Source: Gammaproteobacteria bacterium (GTDB taxonomy: Bacteria; Pseudomonadota; Gammaproteobacteria; Thiohalomonadales; Thiohalomonadaceae). Taken from it: DNA of 54,696 nucleotides. This document shows, one piece after another, positions 1-11,116 of this stretch. The DNA lies in NCBI GenBank assembly GCA_015231435.1, contig JADGBN010000006.1:1-54696 (forward strand), read 5' to 3'. The notes below the pieces were generated by a model that ran no database searches, was not told the origin of the DNA, and worked only from the letters and a program-made list of their open reading frames with translations. Numbering within the stretch: position 1 is the stretch's first letter; the number at the start of each line of letters is the position of its first letter. A program made the translations under genes and the position numbers.

Positions 1-58
1 GTGATTGGGGTGAGCGACTGAAGCCAACAACCCTGCAATTTCAAGTAGAAAGGGTATA
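1..58. repeat. Inverted-repeat element, copy A (cut by window start)
   Basis: This stretch matches the right half of two fuller copies at 30935-31083 and 32131-32252. It shares the GTGATTGGGGTGAGCGACTG block and the CTGCAATTTCAAGTAGAAA block, and ends in GGGTATA. The end of the repeat touches the dnaX stop codon at 59-61. The left half lies outside the window. No coding capacity is seen. Confidence 0.85.
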
Positions 59-1773
59 TTACCCTGCGTCACTCGGCGGGGTTACCGAACCGACCACAAT
101 CCGTGCATCGAGTTGCTGCAGCAACGCCATCACCAAGGGATCAGCCGCCACTTCAGCTTCAGCCTGCTGCTGCCGCTGTAACTTCTTCTCCTGACGTTGG
201 CGTGCGGGAGTCTGCTGCTTTTCCGCAGCAATCTCCAGTTGTAACCGCAGTGATTGCCCATAATGCTGCTGCAGGGCATCCTCAAGCTTCTCCAGCCATC
301 GCCCCTGTCCCAAATGACCAAAGTTAGCATCCAGCAGCAGCGTGAGACGATCACCCTGTTGCTGCGTCACCACTGCATGTTCAGCCAACTGCCGCACCAT
401 GCCGGTTAACGCGAGGATCTCTGCAACCTGCGCCCACTCATTCACCAAGCTGGTCACACTGACATTACCGTGAAATCCTGTGGTGTGCCCCTCGCCCACT
501 GCCTTAGCTTGCGGCACCGTCGCCACGGGATGCTGCACTGTGCTATTAAACGTCGGCGTTACCGTATCATCAAGGCGGTGAACGACAGCAGGGAGCGTTG
601 CGACCTCAGCCGGTGCAGTTATCGGGTGAGGCTTTTTTTTTTAAGCTCCGCTGTCACTTCCCCTGTCACAACCAGAGCCGCAGGTCGAGTTTGCGGGGCA
701 AAAGCGAGCATGCGTAATAGCGTCATCTCAAATCCGGCACGCGGCGTCGGTGCCAGGGGGTAATCACGCACCCCATGAATACCAATTTGGTAATAGAGCT
801 GAATATCGGCAGGGTTAAGAGAAGCAGCCAGCGTCGCCAACGCCTCGTGCTCATCGGCAATCATCGTGGAGAGATCGGGAATCTGCTGCAGTAGCGCTAT
901 CTGCTGCAGTCGATGATTTATTTCGTTTAAGAGATAGAGATAGTCCGGTGAGAGCTGCGCCAGTTGTGCAACTTCCTGCATCAGTGCAGCGCCATCCGCA
1001 GCGGCAATGCTTTTAAGCAGCGAGACAATACGCCCGCGGTCAAGGGTGCCGAGCATCGTCTGCACCTCCGCTTGACGCAACACCCCGTTACCGTATGCCA
1101 GCGCCTGATCAAGAATGCTCAGTGCATCACGCATACTGCCACGAGCGGCAGTCGCAATTTCCCAAAGTACCGGCGGATCGTGTTCAACACTATCCTCCTG
1201 CAAAATCTTGCCAAGATAGGTGCTAATCTCCTCACGCTCAAGCTGTTTTAAATTTAACTGGAGACAGCGCGACAAAATGGTCGGCAGCAAATTTTGCGGA
1301 TCGGTCGTGGCAAAAAGAAACTTAATATGTGCCGGCGGCTCTTCCAGCGTTTTGAGCAGCGCGTTAAAACTATGACGTGACAGCATGTGAACTTCGTCAA
1401 TCAGATAGACCTTATAACGCCCAATCGCTGGTGCATAGGGAACATTCTCAAGCAGTTCACGGGTATCTTCAACTTTAGTGCGTGAGGCGGCATCAACCTC
1501 AATCATGTCAACAAAACGCCCGGCGTCAATCGCCTTGCAGTTCTCACAGATGCCGCAGGGCGTCGCACTAACACCGTTAACACAGTTTATTGATTTGGCT
1601 AAAATTCTTGCCAGCGTGGTTTTACCGACACCGCGCGTCCCGGTAAACAGATAGGCATGATGCAACGTATTGTTATGAAGCGCATTAACCAGCGGTCGCA
1701 ACACATGCTGCTGGCCAACCACTTCGGAGAATTGTCGCGGCCGCCAGCGACGGGCGAGAACCTGATAACTCAT
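59..1773 (-). CDS. dnaX: DNA polymerase III subunit tau (via -1 frameshift); gamma is the unshifted product
   Basis: This gene encodes the clamp-loader ATPase of the replicative polymerase. The zero frame (1773 to 619) gives a 384-residue gamma-like product with Walker A GTRGVGKT at residues 45-52, a zinc knuckle at Cys64, Cys73, Cys76 and Cys79, and a DEVH Walker B. At 642-633 the coding strand has ten A residues. A -1 shift there continues in an open frame to the stop at 59-61, giving a product of about 571 residues. The added tail is rich in Gln, Ala and basic residues and resembles the C-terminal tau region that contacts DnaB and the polymerase alpha subunit. The two frames are offset exactly as a -1 slip requires, and the second frame stays open from the A tract onward, so this is read as programmed frameshifting or transcriptional slippage and not as a broken gene. 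The SRP RNA gene lies just upstream. Confidence 0.88.
604..642 (-). promoter_or_regulatory. dnaX slippery tract and downstream stem-loop
   Basis: On the coding strand, A10 occupies 642-633. Zero-frame codons across it are AAA AAA AAA AGC, which gives an A AAA AAA heptamer suited to a -1 slip. Two bases later, CCTCA (631-627) can pair with TGAGG (608-604), with CC:GG pairs possible further in. The zero-frame stop TAA (621-619) lies inside the loop. The spacer is shorter than in E. coli dnaX. An A run this long could also work by RNA polymerase slippage, as described for Thermus dnaX. Confidence 0.75.
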
Positions 1774-1810
1774 TAGCTGCCTGGATCTGACTCTTACCTA
1801 AGAAAATGGA

Positions 1811-1921
<111 letters not shown>

Positions 1922-2157
1922 ATAAAACTACACTGCGGGTAGATTTACCTACGCCCAACAGCAAGGGGGGTGATTCTACCAATCTCCGAGCGCTGACGCT
2001 ATGACTTCATCACCTCTAGGCAGAAAGACGTAAAGACAATTACAAGCCGTCCATCTTTTGCATCCGTCAACTTGCCCATCTGTTGATAGCTATAAGCACC
2101 ATCATTTTTTCTAATTTGTACTGATCCTTGCTGTTCCTTGTTGAATAGTATAGACGA

Positions 2158-2184
2158 AAAAAAACCCGCTGTTACGCGGGTTTA
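2158..2184 (-). terminator. Intrinsic terminator of the tRNA operon
   Basis: On the minus strand, AACCCGCG and AGCGGGTT form a stem around a short loop and are followed directly by a run of T residues. It lies about 30 bp after the tRNA-Cys gene and is correctly placed to end the tRNA-Gly/tRNA-Cys transcript. Confidence 0.85.
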
Positions 2185-2215
2185 CGACTTCTTAGCACTG
2201 CTATGGAAGCTTAAT

Positions 2216-2289
2216 TGGAGGCTGAGGGCGGAATCGAACCGCCGTCCACGGCTTTGCAGGCCGCTGCATGACCACTCTGCCACCCAGCC
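2216..2289 (-). tRNA. tRNA-Cys (GCA)
   Basis: This is a 74-nt cloverleaf on the minus strand beginning GGCTGGG and ending CTCAGCC-T-CCA with CCA encoded. The anticodon loop CTGCAAA gives anticodon GCA. The T-arm GGTTCGATTCC is intact. It shares a transcript with tRNA-Gly, 49 bp upstream. Confidence 0.96.
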
Positions 2290-2338
2290 TGGGTGTTGAC
2301 CTGGGTGATTGCCAAATCAGAGTCTGTCTTAAGAAAAT

Positions 2339-2413
2339 TGGAGCGGGAAACGAGGCTTGAACTCGCGACCCCAACCTTGGCAAGGTTGTGCTCTACCACT
2401 GAGCTATTCCCGC
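2339..2413 (-). tRNA. tRNA-Gly (GCC)
   Basis: This is a 75-nt cloverleaf on the minus strand with acceptor stem GCGGGAA/TTCCCGC, discriminator T and encoded CCA. The anticodon loop TTGCCAA gives GCC. The D-arm AGCTCAGTGGTAGAGC and T-arm GAGTTCAAGCCTC are canonical. It is the first gene of a two-tRNA operon. Confidence 0.97.
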
Positions 2414-2430
2414 TTGAATTGATGGCGCGC

Positions 2431-2458
2431 ATTATACTTGAGCACGGGGTGTTGTCAA
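2431..2458 (-). promoter_or_regulatory. Sigma-70 promoter for tRNA-Gly/tRNA-Cys
   Basis: On the minus strand a perfect TTGACA (2458-2453) and a perfect TATAAT (2436-2431) are separated by 16 bp. The bases after the -10 are GCGCGCC, a GC-rich discriminator typical of stable-RNA promoters under stringent control. The predicted start is only about 10 bp from the mature 5' end of tRNA-Gly. Confidence 0.88.
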
Positions 2459-2510
2459 GCCCGTTATTATGATAAAAAAAGTCGTCGTGCTGCAAACAGG
2501 CAGCTCTACA

Positions 2511-2587
2511 GCGTGCGCAGCCTGCCTTTGGTACAAGACCCCGCATTTTCGCAGTCGCTAGCTGCATTTCCAGGTAGTTTGGGTATA
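2511..2587. repeat. Inverted-repeat element, copy D, overlapping the nth 3' end
   Basis: This copy carries the GCGTGCGCAGCCTGCCTTTGG module also present in the copy at 30935-31083. It ends in CTGCATTTCCAGGTAGTTT then GGGTATA, a variant of the terminal repeat. Bases 2587-2558 encode the last nine residues and the stop codon of nth. Confidence 0.8.
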
Positions 2588-3199
2588 GTCACAAAGATCT
2601 GCAATCATACAGCCAGCGCAGCGGGGGTTGCGAGCAACGCAGGTGTAACGACCATGAAGAATCAGCCAGTGGTGAGCGCCCATTAGATACGCTTTGGGCA
2701 CAACACGTTGCAGCCGATCCTCCACTTCCCGTACATCTTTTCCCGGCGCCAGACCAGTGCGATTGGCGACACGAAATATATGGGTATCGACGGCAATCGT
2801 CGGCTCGCCAAAAGCGGTATTTAGGATGACATTGGCCGTTTTGCGACCGACGCCCGGCAGTGCCTCAAGGGCTGCACGATCGGCGGGAACCTCGCCCTGA
2901 TGTTTTTCAAGAAGCTGCGCACAGCTGGCGATTAAATGTTTCGCTTTACTGTTAAAAAGACCAATGGTGCGAATATAACTTTTCACCCCGCTCTCCCCAA
3001 GCGCCAGCAGCGTCGCGGGGGTGTTAGCCTCTGCAAATAGCAGCGCTGTTGCTTTGTTAACACTGACATCTGTCGCCTGCGCCGATAGCATCACCGCAAC
3101 CAGAAGTTCAAAGGGGGTGCGGTAGTTTAATTCAGTGGTCGGTTGCGGATTGGCCGCCGCCAAACGGCGAAATATTTCACTGCGTTTATCGCTATTCAT
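2558..3199 (-). CDS. nth: Endonuclease III (DNA glycosylase/AP lyase)
   Basis: This 213-residue enzyme removes oxidised pyrimidines and nicks abasic sites in base excision repair. The helix-hairpin-helix LPGVGRKTANV holds catalytic Lys120, and VDTHIFRV holds Asp138. The iron-sulfur loop has Cys187, Cys194, Cys197 and Cys203. All these positions coincide with E. coli Nth numbering. I chose the ATG at 3199 because GGGGGG precedes it and the protein then starts where family members start; the frame remains open further upstream but that part does not look like Nth. The last nine residues (YTQTTWKCS) and the TAG stop are encoded by the inverted-repeat copy at 2511-2587, which therefore replaced the native tail. 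Confidence 0.95.
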   Translation of the reverse strand: MNSDKRSEIFRRLAAANPQPTTELNYRTPFELLVAVMLSAQATDVSVNKATALLFAEANTPATLLALGESGVKSYIRTIGLFNSKAKHLIASCAQLLEKHQGEVPADRAALEALPGVGRKTANVILNTAFGEPTIAVDTHIFRVANRTGLAPGKDVREVEDRLQRVVPKAYLMGAHHWLILHGRYTCVARNPRCAGCMIADLCDYTQTTWKCS

Positions 3200-3221
3200 G
3201 CTGCCCCCCTGAAAATTCACC

Positions 3222-3242
3222 CTCCCGAATACGCAGGAGGGC
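3222..3242 (-). terminator. Possible terminator after the E2-E3 gene
   Basis: CCCTCC and GGAGGG form a hairpin between the end of the E2-E3 gene and the nth start. On the minus strand it is followed by a weak T-rich stretch (GAATTTTC). It could end the pyruvate dehydrogenase transcript or be a read-through hairpin in the nth leader. Confidence 0.35.
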
Positions 3243-3272
3243 TTAACTGTTACCGACAGGCAGAAAGACGAT

Positions 3273-6200
3273 CTACTTTTTACTGCGACGCAAGCGAGAG
3301 AGTAGACGCCGCGCGAGTTCGCCAAAAATCTCTGTCTGGGTCGGGTGCGGATGAATCGCAGCGGCAAGCTGTGTCAGAGTAACCCCTGCCGTTACCAGAA
3401 TAACCGCTTCGCCAATCAGCGTATCGGTATGGTCAGCCAACAGGTGAACGCCAATAATTCGCTGACTTTGACGCTCGGCGACTATTTTTACCAGACCATG
3501 TTTTTCACCGTTAATCATCGCCTTGGCATCAATACTCAGGGGGGTTTTAACCTCCACGGCATCAATACCCTGCGCCTGGGCTTCGGCGAGCGACAAGCCG
3601 ACAAAACCTGCCTGGGGACGGGTAAAGATGACGCCGGAATCTTTGGCCTGTTGATAGACCATCTCTTCACCAAGAATCGTCGCCGCCGCCACCCTTCCCT
3701 GCTGACCCGCAGTATGAGCCAGCATCAAGCCGCCAATCACATCGCCAACGGCATAGATGTGCGGGACCGAGGTACGGCAATGGGCATCGACAGTAATAAG
3801 GTGATTGCTGTTGGCGATCTCTGCTTTCTCAAGTTGCAATGGCTCCAGTTGCGGCCGTTTTCCGGTCGCCATCAGAATATAGTCACAAAGGAACGTCTCT
3901 GACTCACCCGCTGCATTACGCCACTGCATCTGCACCGCGCCTGGGGTGCCTGTGACACGGGTCAGTGCTGCCGTGGTATGAATCTGCAGACGCGGCGCCT
4001 CTGCAAGCGCGGCAATCAACTGTTTGGCAACTTCACTCTCAACCTCGGCAAGCACCTGATCACTGCGTTCAATGAGCACCACTTCACAACCAAAGTCATG
4101 AAATATCTGCGCCATCTCCATACCAATCGCCCCGCCACCAACAACGCCTAACCGTTTGGGCAGTGCCGAAAGATTCCAGATGGTGTCTGAGGTGAGCACC
4201 GATCCGCTGGCTAACCCCTCGCTAACACCCTCAACAGGGGGAACAAAAGGTGGCGCACCGGTGGCGATTACCGCACAGCCAAAGGTCACATGACGCCCAG
4301 TAGAGCCATCACCCGCCTGCGGCCGTGCAAAGAGATCTTCATCATTACCCGAGGTATCGATAAACAGGCGATGCTGCGACTCAAACCAGGCAAATCCGTG
4401 AATAACCTCTATCCGCACCCCTTTATCGGTATTGAGTGCCATTTTGCCCCGCTCGGCAAGTACGGTTCGACGGTGGTTCTCAAGTTGATCCCAGTCGATT
4501 GTCGCCGCAGTGGTTCCATCAATCCCCATCTGTGCATCAAAATTGCGATCCCGCAGGCGGTCAGCAGCGGCACGCCACGCCTTGGAGGGGATGCAACCCC
4601 GCCAGAGGCACTCACCGCCGGGCAGCGGTGCATCATTAATCATCGCGACCTTAATACCGTGACCGGCCAAATCGCGGGCGCAATCTTCCCCACCCGGTCC
4701 ACCGCCAATGACCACCACATCATAATCCCACTCCCCTTCAGGAATGCGCGGACCAAAATTACCGATCCATTGCGAAGGGTCTTCGATGTAACGCTTAAGG
4801 GTGTTTAGGTAAGCAGCAATTTCTGCCCCGTTAACTACACGATGATCGGCAGTGATCGTCAGTGGCATTCCTGCCGCAGTGGTGGCAGAGATCGCTAGAA
4901 TCGCGGCGGTACCCGGCACTGGAATCGCATCAAAATGGGTGACCCCAAACATCCCCATATTGGAGACCATAAAGGTGGGGTTGGAGTACTCTTCGGGCGC
5001 GAGGCGACGCTTGCGCGCCCGATCGACCAGCGCCTTCCAGTTGTCATTGAGATCTTCAAGCGAAAGTTTGTCACAGTCACGCAGCACCGGCACCACCAAG
5101 CCGCCGCCATCTGCGGTAACCGCCATACCGATATCAATATGGCTGCGTTCGACCAATTTATCGACGGGTTGATAGGCCCAGTTAACGGCAGGGTGCTGTT
5201 TAATTGCTTCGGCACACGCCTTGGCGACTGCCACCGTAAAGGAGACCCCCAACCGTTTTGCCGCTTTGGTTAGAGCGGTTGGTTGTGCATAGATGGAGAC
5301 ATGGAAGGTCGGCATCGTCAGTGAGGCTGTCATCGAGGCACAAACCGCCTTCTCCATCGCGTTCATGGGCCGACCATGCCCCGGCACCTGAATCTCCGGC
5401 ATCATGTGCGCCGGCATCTGCGGGCTGACCTCGGTAGGACGCTCTACCGGTCGCGCCTTGCGGACATCGGCTGCATTGACCTCACCCCTGGGGCCACTAC
5501 CGTGAACGTTATTCAAGTTGACATGCAGTGTCGCTGCCAGCTTACGTGCATAGGGGGTGGCGTATTTATTCTCTGGCCGTGGCAGCGGCGGTAGCTCTCC
5601 TGCGGTTAAATGGCTCGCTGCAGTGGCTGGCGATGGCGGCGGTGGGGTGACCACCTGCGCGACTTTTGCAACTACAGCGGCTGCCGCAGCGCTATTATCA
5701 GCGACACTATCGACCACTTCGCTCTGGTTATCCACCAGATAAGCAATCGCCTCACCCACGGCAATCATCGTATCAGTTGCCGCTAACGGCCCCGAGAGGT
5801 AGCCATCACGAAATACCTCGACATCCATTATCGCCTTATCGGTTTCCACCTGAGCGACAATATCGCCACGGCTAATCAGATCACCGGGGCGACGCTCCCA
5901 ACTGACAACAATCCCTTCATGCATGGTATCGGAGAGTTGCGGCATTTTAATGGCGTAGCCTGTCGCCTGAACCACCGCGACCGGAACCGGGGCGCTATCG
6001 AGCATATCCGGCACCTCGTTTTCATCTGCGGTATGGGTTATCTCCTCCATACTTTCGACCAGATAACCTATTGCTGAGCCAACTTTAATCTCACAGTCGG
6101 TCGCTGCCAGCGGGCCAGAGAGGTATCCATCACGAAATACCTCAACATCCATAATTGCCTTGTCAGTCTCTACCGTAGCGACGATATCGCCACGTTTTAC

Positions 6201-6293
6201 CGCATCACCGATACGTTTTTCCCAACTGACAAGCACCCCTTCACTCATGGTGTCGGAGAGCTGCGGCATTTTTATTACAAAGGTTTCGGCCAT
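3273..6293 (-). CDS. Fused pyruvate dehydrogenase E2-E3: dihydrolipoamide acetyltransferase and dihydrolipoamide dehydrogenase
   Basis: This 1006-residue protein joins two subunits that are normally separate. Residues 5-80 and 113-188 are lipoyl domains with lipoylated Lys45 and Lys153 in identical ETDKAIMDVEV motifs. An Ala/Pro-rich linker follows. Residues about 241-277 are the peripheral subunit-binding domain. Residues about 305-510 are the acyltransferase core, with His484 in ADHRVVNGAE. From residue 524 a complete lipoamide dehydrogenase follows: FAD motif VVIGGGPGG, redox pair Cys562 and Cys567 (GGECLWRGCIPSK), NAD motif VVGGGAIGMEM, and the His983/Glu988 dyad. The usual DHRxxDG aspartate of E2 is Asn488. 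The product should transfer acetyl groups to CoA and reoxidise its own lipoyl arms. The gene is 67 bp after pdhB in the same operon. There is no stop or frame change at the E2/E3 junction (about residues 511-523). Confidence 0.95.
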   Translation of the reverse strand: MAETFVIKMPQLSDTMSEGVLVSWEKRIGDAVKRGDIVATVETDKAIMDVEVFRDGYLSGPLAATDCEIKVGSAIGYLVESMEEITHTADENEVPDMLDSAPVPVAVVQATGYAIKMPQLSDTMHEGIVVSWERRPGDLISRGDIVAQVETDKAIMDVEVFRDGYLSGPLAATDTMIAVGEAIAYLVDNQSEVVDSVADNSAAAAAVVAKVAQVVTPPPPSPATAASHLTAGELPPLPRPENKYATPYARKLAATLHVNLNNVHGSGPRGEVNAADVRKARPVERPTEVSPQMPAHMMPEIQVPGHGRPMNAMEKAVCASMTASLTMPTFHVSIYAQPTALTKAAKRLGVSFTVAVAKACAEAIKQHPAVNWAYQPVDKLVERSHIDIGMAVTADGGGLVVPVLRDCDKLSLEDLNDNWKALVDRARKRRLAPEEYSNPTFMVSNMGMFGVTHFDAIPVPGTAAILAISATTAAGMPLTITADHRVVNGAEIAAYLNTLKRYIEDPSQWIGNFGPRIPEGEWDYDVVVIGGGPGGEDCARDLAGHGIKVAMINDAPLPGGECLWRGCIPSKAWRAAADRLRDRNFDAQMGIDGTTAATIDWDQLENHRRTVLAERGKMALNTDKGVRIEVIHGFAWFESQHRLFIDTSGNDEDLFARPQAGDGSTGRHVTFGCAVIATGAPPFVPPVEGVSEGLASGSVLTSDTIWNLSALPKRLGVVGGGAIGMEMAQIFHDFGCEVVLIERSDQVLAEVESEVAKQLIAALAEAPRLQIHTTAALTRVTGTPGAVQMQWRNAAGESETFLCDYILMATGKRPQLEPLQLEKAEIANSNHLITVDAHCRTSVPHIYAVGDVIGGLMLAHTAGQQGRVAAATILGEEMVYQQAKDSGVIFTRPQAGFVGLSLAEAQAQGIDAVEVKTPLSIDAKAMINGEKHGLVKIVAERQSQRIIGVHLLADHTDTLIGEAVILVTAGVTLTQLAAAIHPHPTQTEIFGELARRLLSRLRRSKK

Positions 6294-6360
6294 GGTTATC
6301 TCTATCTGGTGGTTGGCTTTAATGTTCGGCTATAAATCAGAATGAAGGCGGGCGGCGAGG

Positions 6361-7338
6361 CTACCTGCCCAATAGCGTTTTGACCGCTTGAATGACATTT
6401 TTCGCACTGGGAATGGCGGCCTTTTCAAGGGAGCGGTTAAACGGTGTGGGAACATTGGCGGCAGAGACGCGCAGTGGCGCTGCATCCAGCTCAAAGAAGC
6501 AGGTTTCATTAATTATCGCCATCACCTCAGCACCTACCCCGACTGCAGGTTCGGCCTCTTCAACAATAATCGCCTTATGGGTGCGAGTCACTGAAGCCTT
6601 AATCCCCTGACGATCCAGCGGCGAGAGGCAAAAGAGATCGACCACTTCACAGTTAATCCCCTCTTTGGCTAGATCCTCTGCCGCCTGCAAACACCAGTGT
6701 ACCGAAATGTTATAACCAAACAGGGTCACGTCTCTGCCGCTACGCACCACCTCAGAGCCTTCAAGTGGGTGGAAATACTCCGTGTCAGGGACTTCACCCT
6801 TGAGGTTATACATCAGCTCATGTTCATTAATAAAAACCGGATCATTGCAGCGCACGGCGGACTTTAACAAGCCATAGGCCTGCTTGGGAGAGGATGGGGT
6901 CACCACCCGCAGTCCCGCAACGCCCATAAACACCTTCTCCATGCGTGCCGAGTGTTGCGCCCCCAACTGATGCGCACAGCCCCCCGGCGAGCGCACTACC
7001 ACCGGTGCAGTGAGCTGTCCGCCCGACATATAGCGCACCTTGGCCGCCGAGTTAAACAGCTGATCCATCGCCAACCAGGCGAAGTTAACCGACATAATCT
7101 CGATAATCGGACGTACTCCAATAAAGGAGGCACCGATACCCAAACCAGTAAAACTGTTCTCAGAAATCGGGGTATCAATCACCCGCTCTGGGCCATACTT
7201 GTCAATCAACCCCTGGGTTGCCTTGTAGGTGCCACCTGCAAGACCAATATCCTCGCCCATACAGATCACCAGCGGATCGTTCTGCATCTCTTCATCATGG
7301 GCACGACGGATCGCCTCCCAATACATCATCTCGGCCAT
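6361..7338 (-). CDS. pdhB: Pyruvate dehydrogenase E1 component, beta subunit
   Basis: This 325-residue protein is the beta half of the heterotetrameric (alpha2beta2) thiamine-diphosphate E1 that decarboxylates a 2-oxo acid and acetylates the lipoyl arm of E2. Features seen are MGEDIGLAGGTYKAT, the PISENSFTGLGIG thiamine-pocket segment, the RSPGGCAHQLGAQHS segment and a C-terminal transketolase fold with VVDLFCLSPLD. Its ATG shares one base with the pdhA stop (TAATG), so the two subunits are translationally coupled. The E2-E3 fusion follows. Pyruvate is the likely substrate from similarity to PDH E1 beta; acetoin or branched-chain 2-oxo acids cannot be excluded by sequence alone. Confidence 0.93.
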   Translation of the reverse strand: MAEMMYWEAIRRAHDEEMQNDPLVICMGEDIGLAGGTYKATQGLIDKYGPERVIDTPISENSFTGLGIGASFIGVRPIIEIMSVNFAWLAMDQLFNSAAKVRYMSGGQLTAPVVVRSPGGCAHQLGAQHSARMEKVFMGVAGLRVVTPSSPKQAYGLLKSAVRCNDPVFINEHELMYNLKGEVPDTEYFHPLEGSEVVRSGRDVTLFGYNISVHWCLQAAEDLAKEGINCEVVDLFCLSPLDRQGIKASVTRTHKAIIVEEAEPAVGVGAEVMAIINETCFFELDAAPLRVSAANVPTPFNRSLEKAAIPSAKNVIQAVKTLLGR

Positions 7339-8333
7339 TACGCTACTCCTCCTCTTACCCAGGGGTCATTCTCTGCCAGTACATAACGCTCCAGCTCTGC
7401 CACATCAGGCTCGGGGGAGCTTTCACAGAAGGCGATAATATCCTTCTCGATACTCTCAATTAGAGAGGCATCAAGACGACTATACTCATCCTCATCCAGT
7501 TCACCCGCAGCGATTAGCCGATCTTTAAGGATGATAATCGGATCACGCTTACCCCACTCACGCTCCTCCTCCTTGGTACGGTATTTTGCGGTATGGTCTG
7601 ACATCGAGTGGCCACGATAGCGATAGGTCATTAACTCAAGCATATAGGGGCCCTTGCCGGAGCGCACATGATCCACCGCAATTTGCGCAGCAGCATAGAC
7701 GGCGTCAATATCCTGGCCATCGGCTTGTGCCGCCGGAATGTTGTAGGCGGCAGCGCGTTTATACTGATCGTGTACTGCTGTCGAGCGATCAATGCGGGTA
7801 CCAATGCCATACAGATTATTCTCTGTGACATAGAGCACCGGCAGTCCCCAGACCGAGGCCATGTTCAGTGACTCATGAAAGGTGCCCTGATTATTGGCCG
7901 CATCCCCTAAAAAGCAGATGGCGATCTCATCGCCCCCTTTAAGTTGAATCCCTTTTGCCAACCCTGCCGCCAGCGGAAAGGGGCCGCCCACGAGGGCATA
8001 GCCCCCCATAAAACGGTGTTTAACATCGAAAATATGCATCGAGCCACCCCGACCTTTGCAGCTACCCGTGGCTTTACCATAGAGCTCCGCCATCACCTCT
8101 TTCGGATCAGAGCCACATTTTATAGCGTGAACATGATCGCGGTAGCCGGTGATCACATAATCGTATCCGGGGCGGGCAGCCTCCATTACGCCATGGGTAC
8201 ACGCCTCCTGCCCAGGGTAGAGGTGAAGAAAACCACCAATTTTACGTTCCACATAGGCTTCATAACAGCGCTCTTCAAAGCGGCGGGCAAAGAGCATCTC
8301 TTGCAGCAGGCGTTTCTTATCTGCGGGGTTCAT
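7338..8333 (-). CDS. pdhA: Pyruvate dehydrogenase E1 component, alpha subunit
   Basis: This 331-residue protein is the catalytic thiamine-diphosphate subunit of E1. It contains the TPP/Mg motif GDAANNQG (a variant of GDGxxNQG), HLYPGQEACTHG, the KGRGGSMHIF segment and the conserved loop YRYRGHSMSD. It starts at an ATG preceded by AGGGAGTG and leads the operon pdhA-pdhB-E2/E3. purA, about 50 bp upstream, is on the same strand, so read-through is possible. The length is usual for the alpha subunit of the two-subunit E1 type, unlike the single-chain AceE found with E. coli AceF. Confidence 0.94.
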   Translation of the reverse strand: MNPADKKRLLQEMLFARRFEERCYEAYVERKIGGFLHLYPGQEACTHGVMEAARPGYDYVITGYRDHVHAIKCGSDPKEVMAELYGKATGSCKGRGGSMHIFDVKHRFMGGYALVGGPFPLAAGLAKGIQLKGGDEIAICFLGDAANNQGTFHESLNMASVWGLPVLYVTENNLYGIGTRIDRSTAVHDQYKRAAAYNIPAAQADGQDIDAVYAAAQIAVDHVRSGKGPYMLELMTYRYRGHSMSDHTAKYRTKEEEREWGKRDPIIILKDRLIAAGELDEDEYSRLDASLIESIEKDIIAFCESSPEPDVAELERYVLAENDPWVRGGVA

Positions 8334-8382
8334 GGCACTCCCTTTTCAGCAGTTGCAGGGTTAGGTAGGGTTGGTTAAAGCG

Positions 8383-10921
<2,539 letters not shown>

Positions 10922-10924
10922 CAG

Positions 10925-11116
10925 TTAACTCCGCACCATATAGAGAAGCAGGGCCCCGACAACCATTAATAACAAGCCACTACGGCGCAGACTTTTCTCG
11001 TCTATTTTTGCAACCTGAGCCATGGCTGAGCGATAAAAGGCAGGGGCTGCACTGGGCAGCAACCCCTCCAATACCATTACCAGCGCCAGTGCTGCCCATA
11101 GATCATCGCTCATCAC
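10925..11116 (-). CDS. yjeT: YjeT/DUF2065 small membrane protein
   Basis: This 63-residue protein has two predicted membrane helices (about residues 5-27 and 46-61) separated by a basic loop. It matches the DUF2065 pattern WxALxLVxVxEGLxP at the start and a GLLLMVVGALLLY segment at the end. Its ATG overlaps the hflC stop. Its function is unknown; it is regularly found between hflC and hisZ. Confidence 0.9.
   Translation of the reverse strand: MMSDDLWAALALVMVLEGLLPSAAPAFYRSAMAQVAKIDEKSLRRSGLLLMVVGALLLYMVRS

Noticed and set aside
59-1773. dnaX as a pseudogene broken by a frameshift
   Set aside because: The offset is exactly -1, occurs at an A10 tract, and the second frame is open and tau-like. 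This is the known programmed layout, although a homopolymer sequencing error cannot be fully excluded.
1922-2157. Small RNA or gene between the SRP RNA and the tRNA terminator
   Set aside because: The 236-bp gap has no open frame with a ribosome site and no convincing RNA fold; it probably holds the SRP RNA promoter, which could not be assigned with confidence.
2201-2567. Open reading frames across the tRNA-Gly and tRNA-Cys genes
   Set aside because: They are chance translations of the two tRNA genes and their promoter; the cloverleaves are complete.
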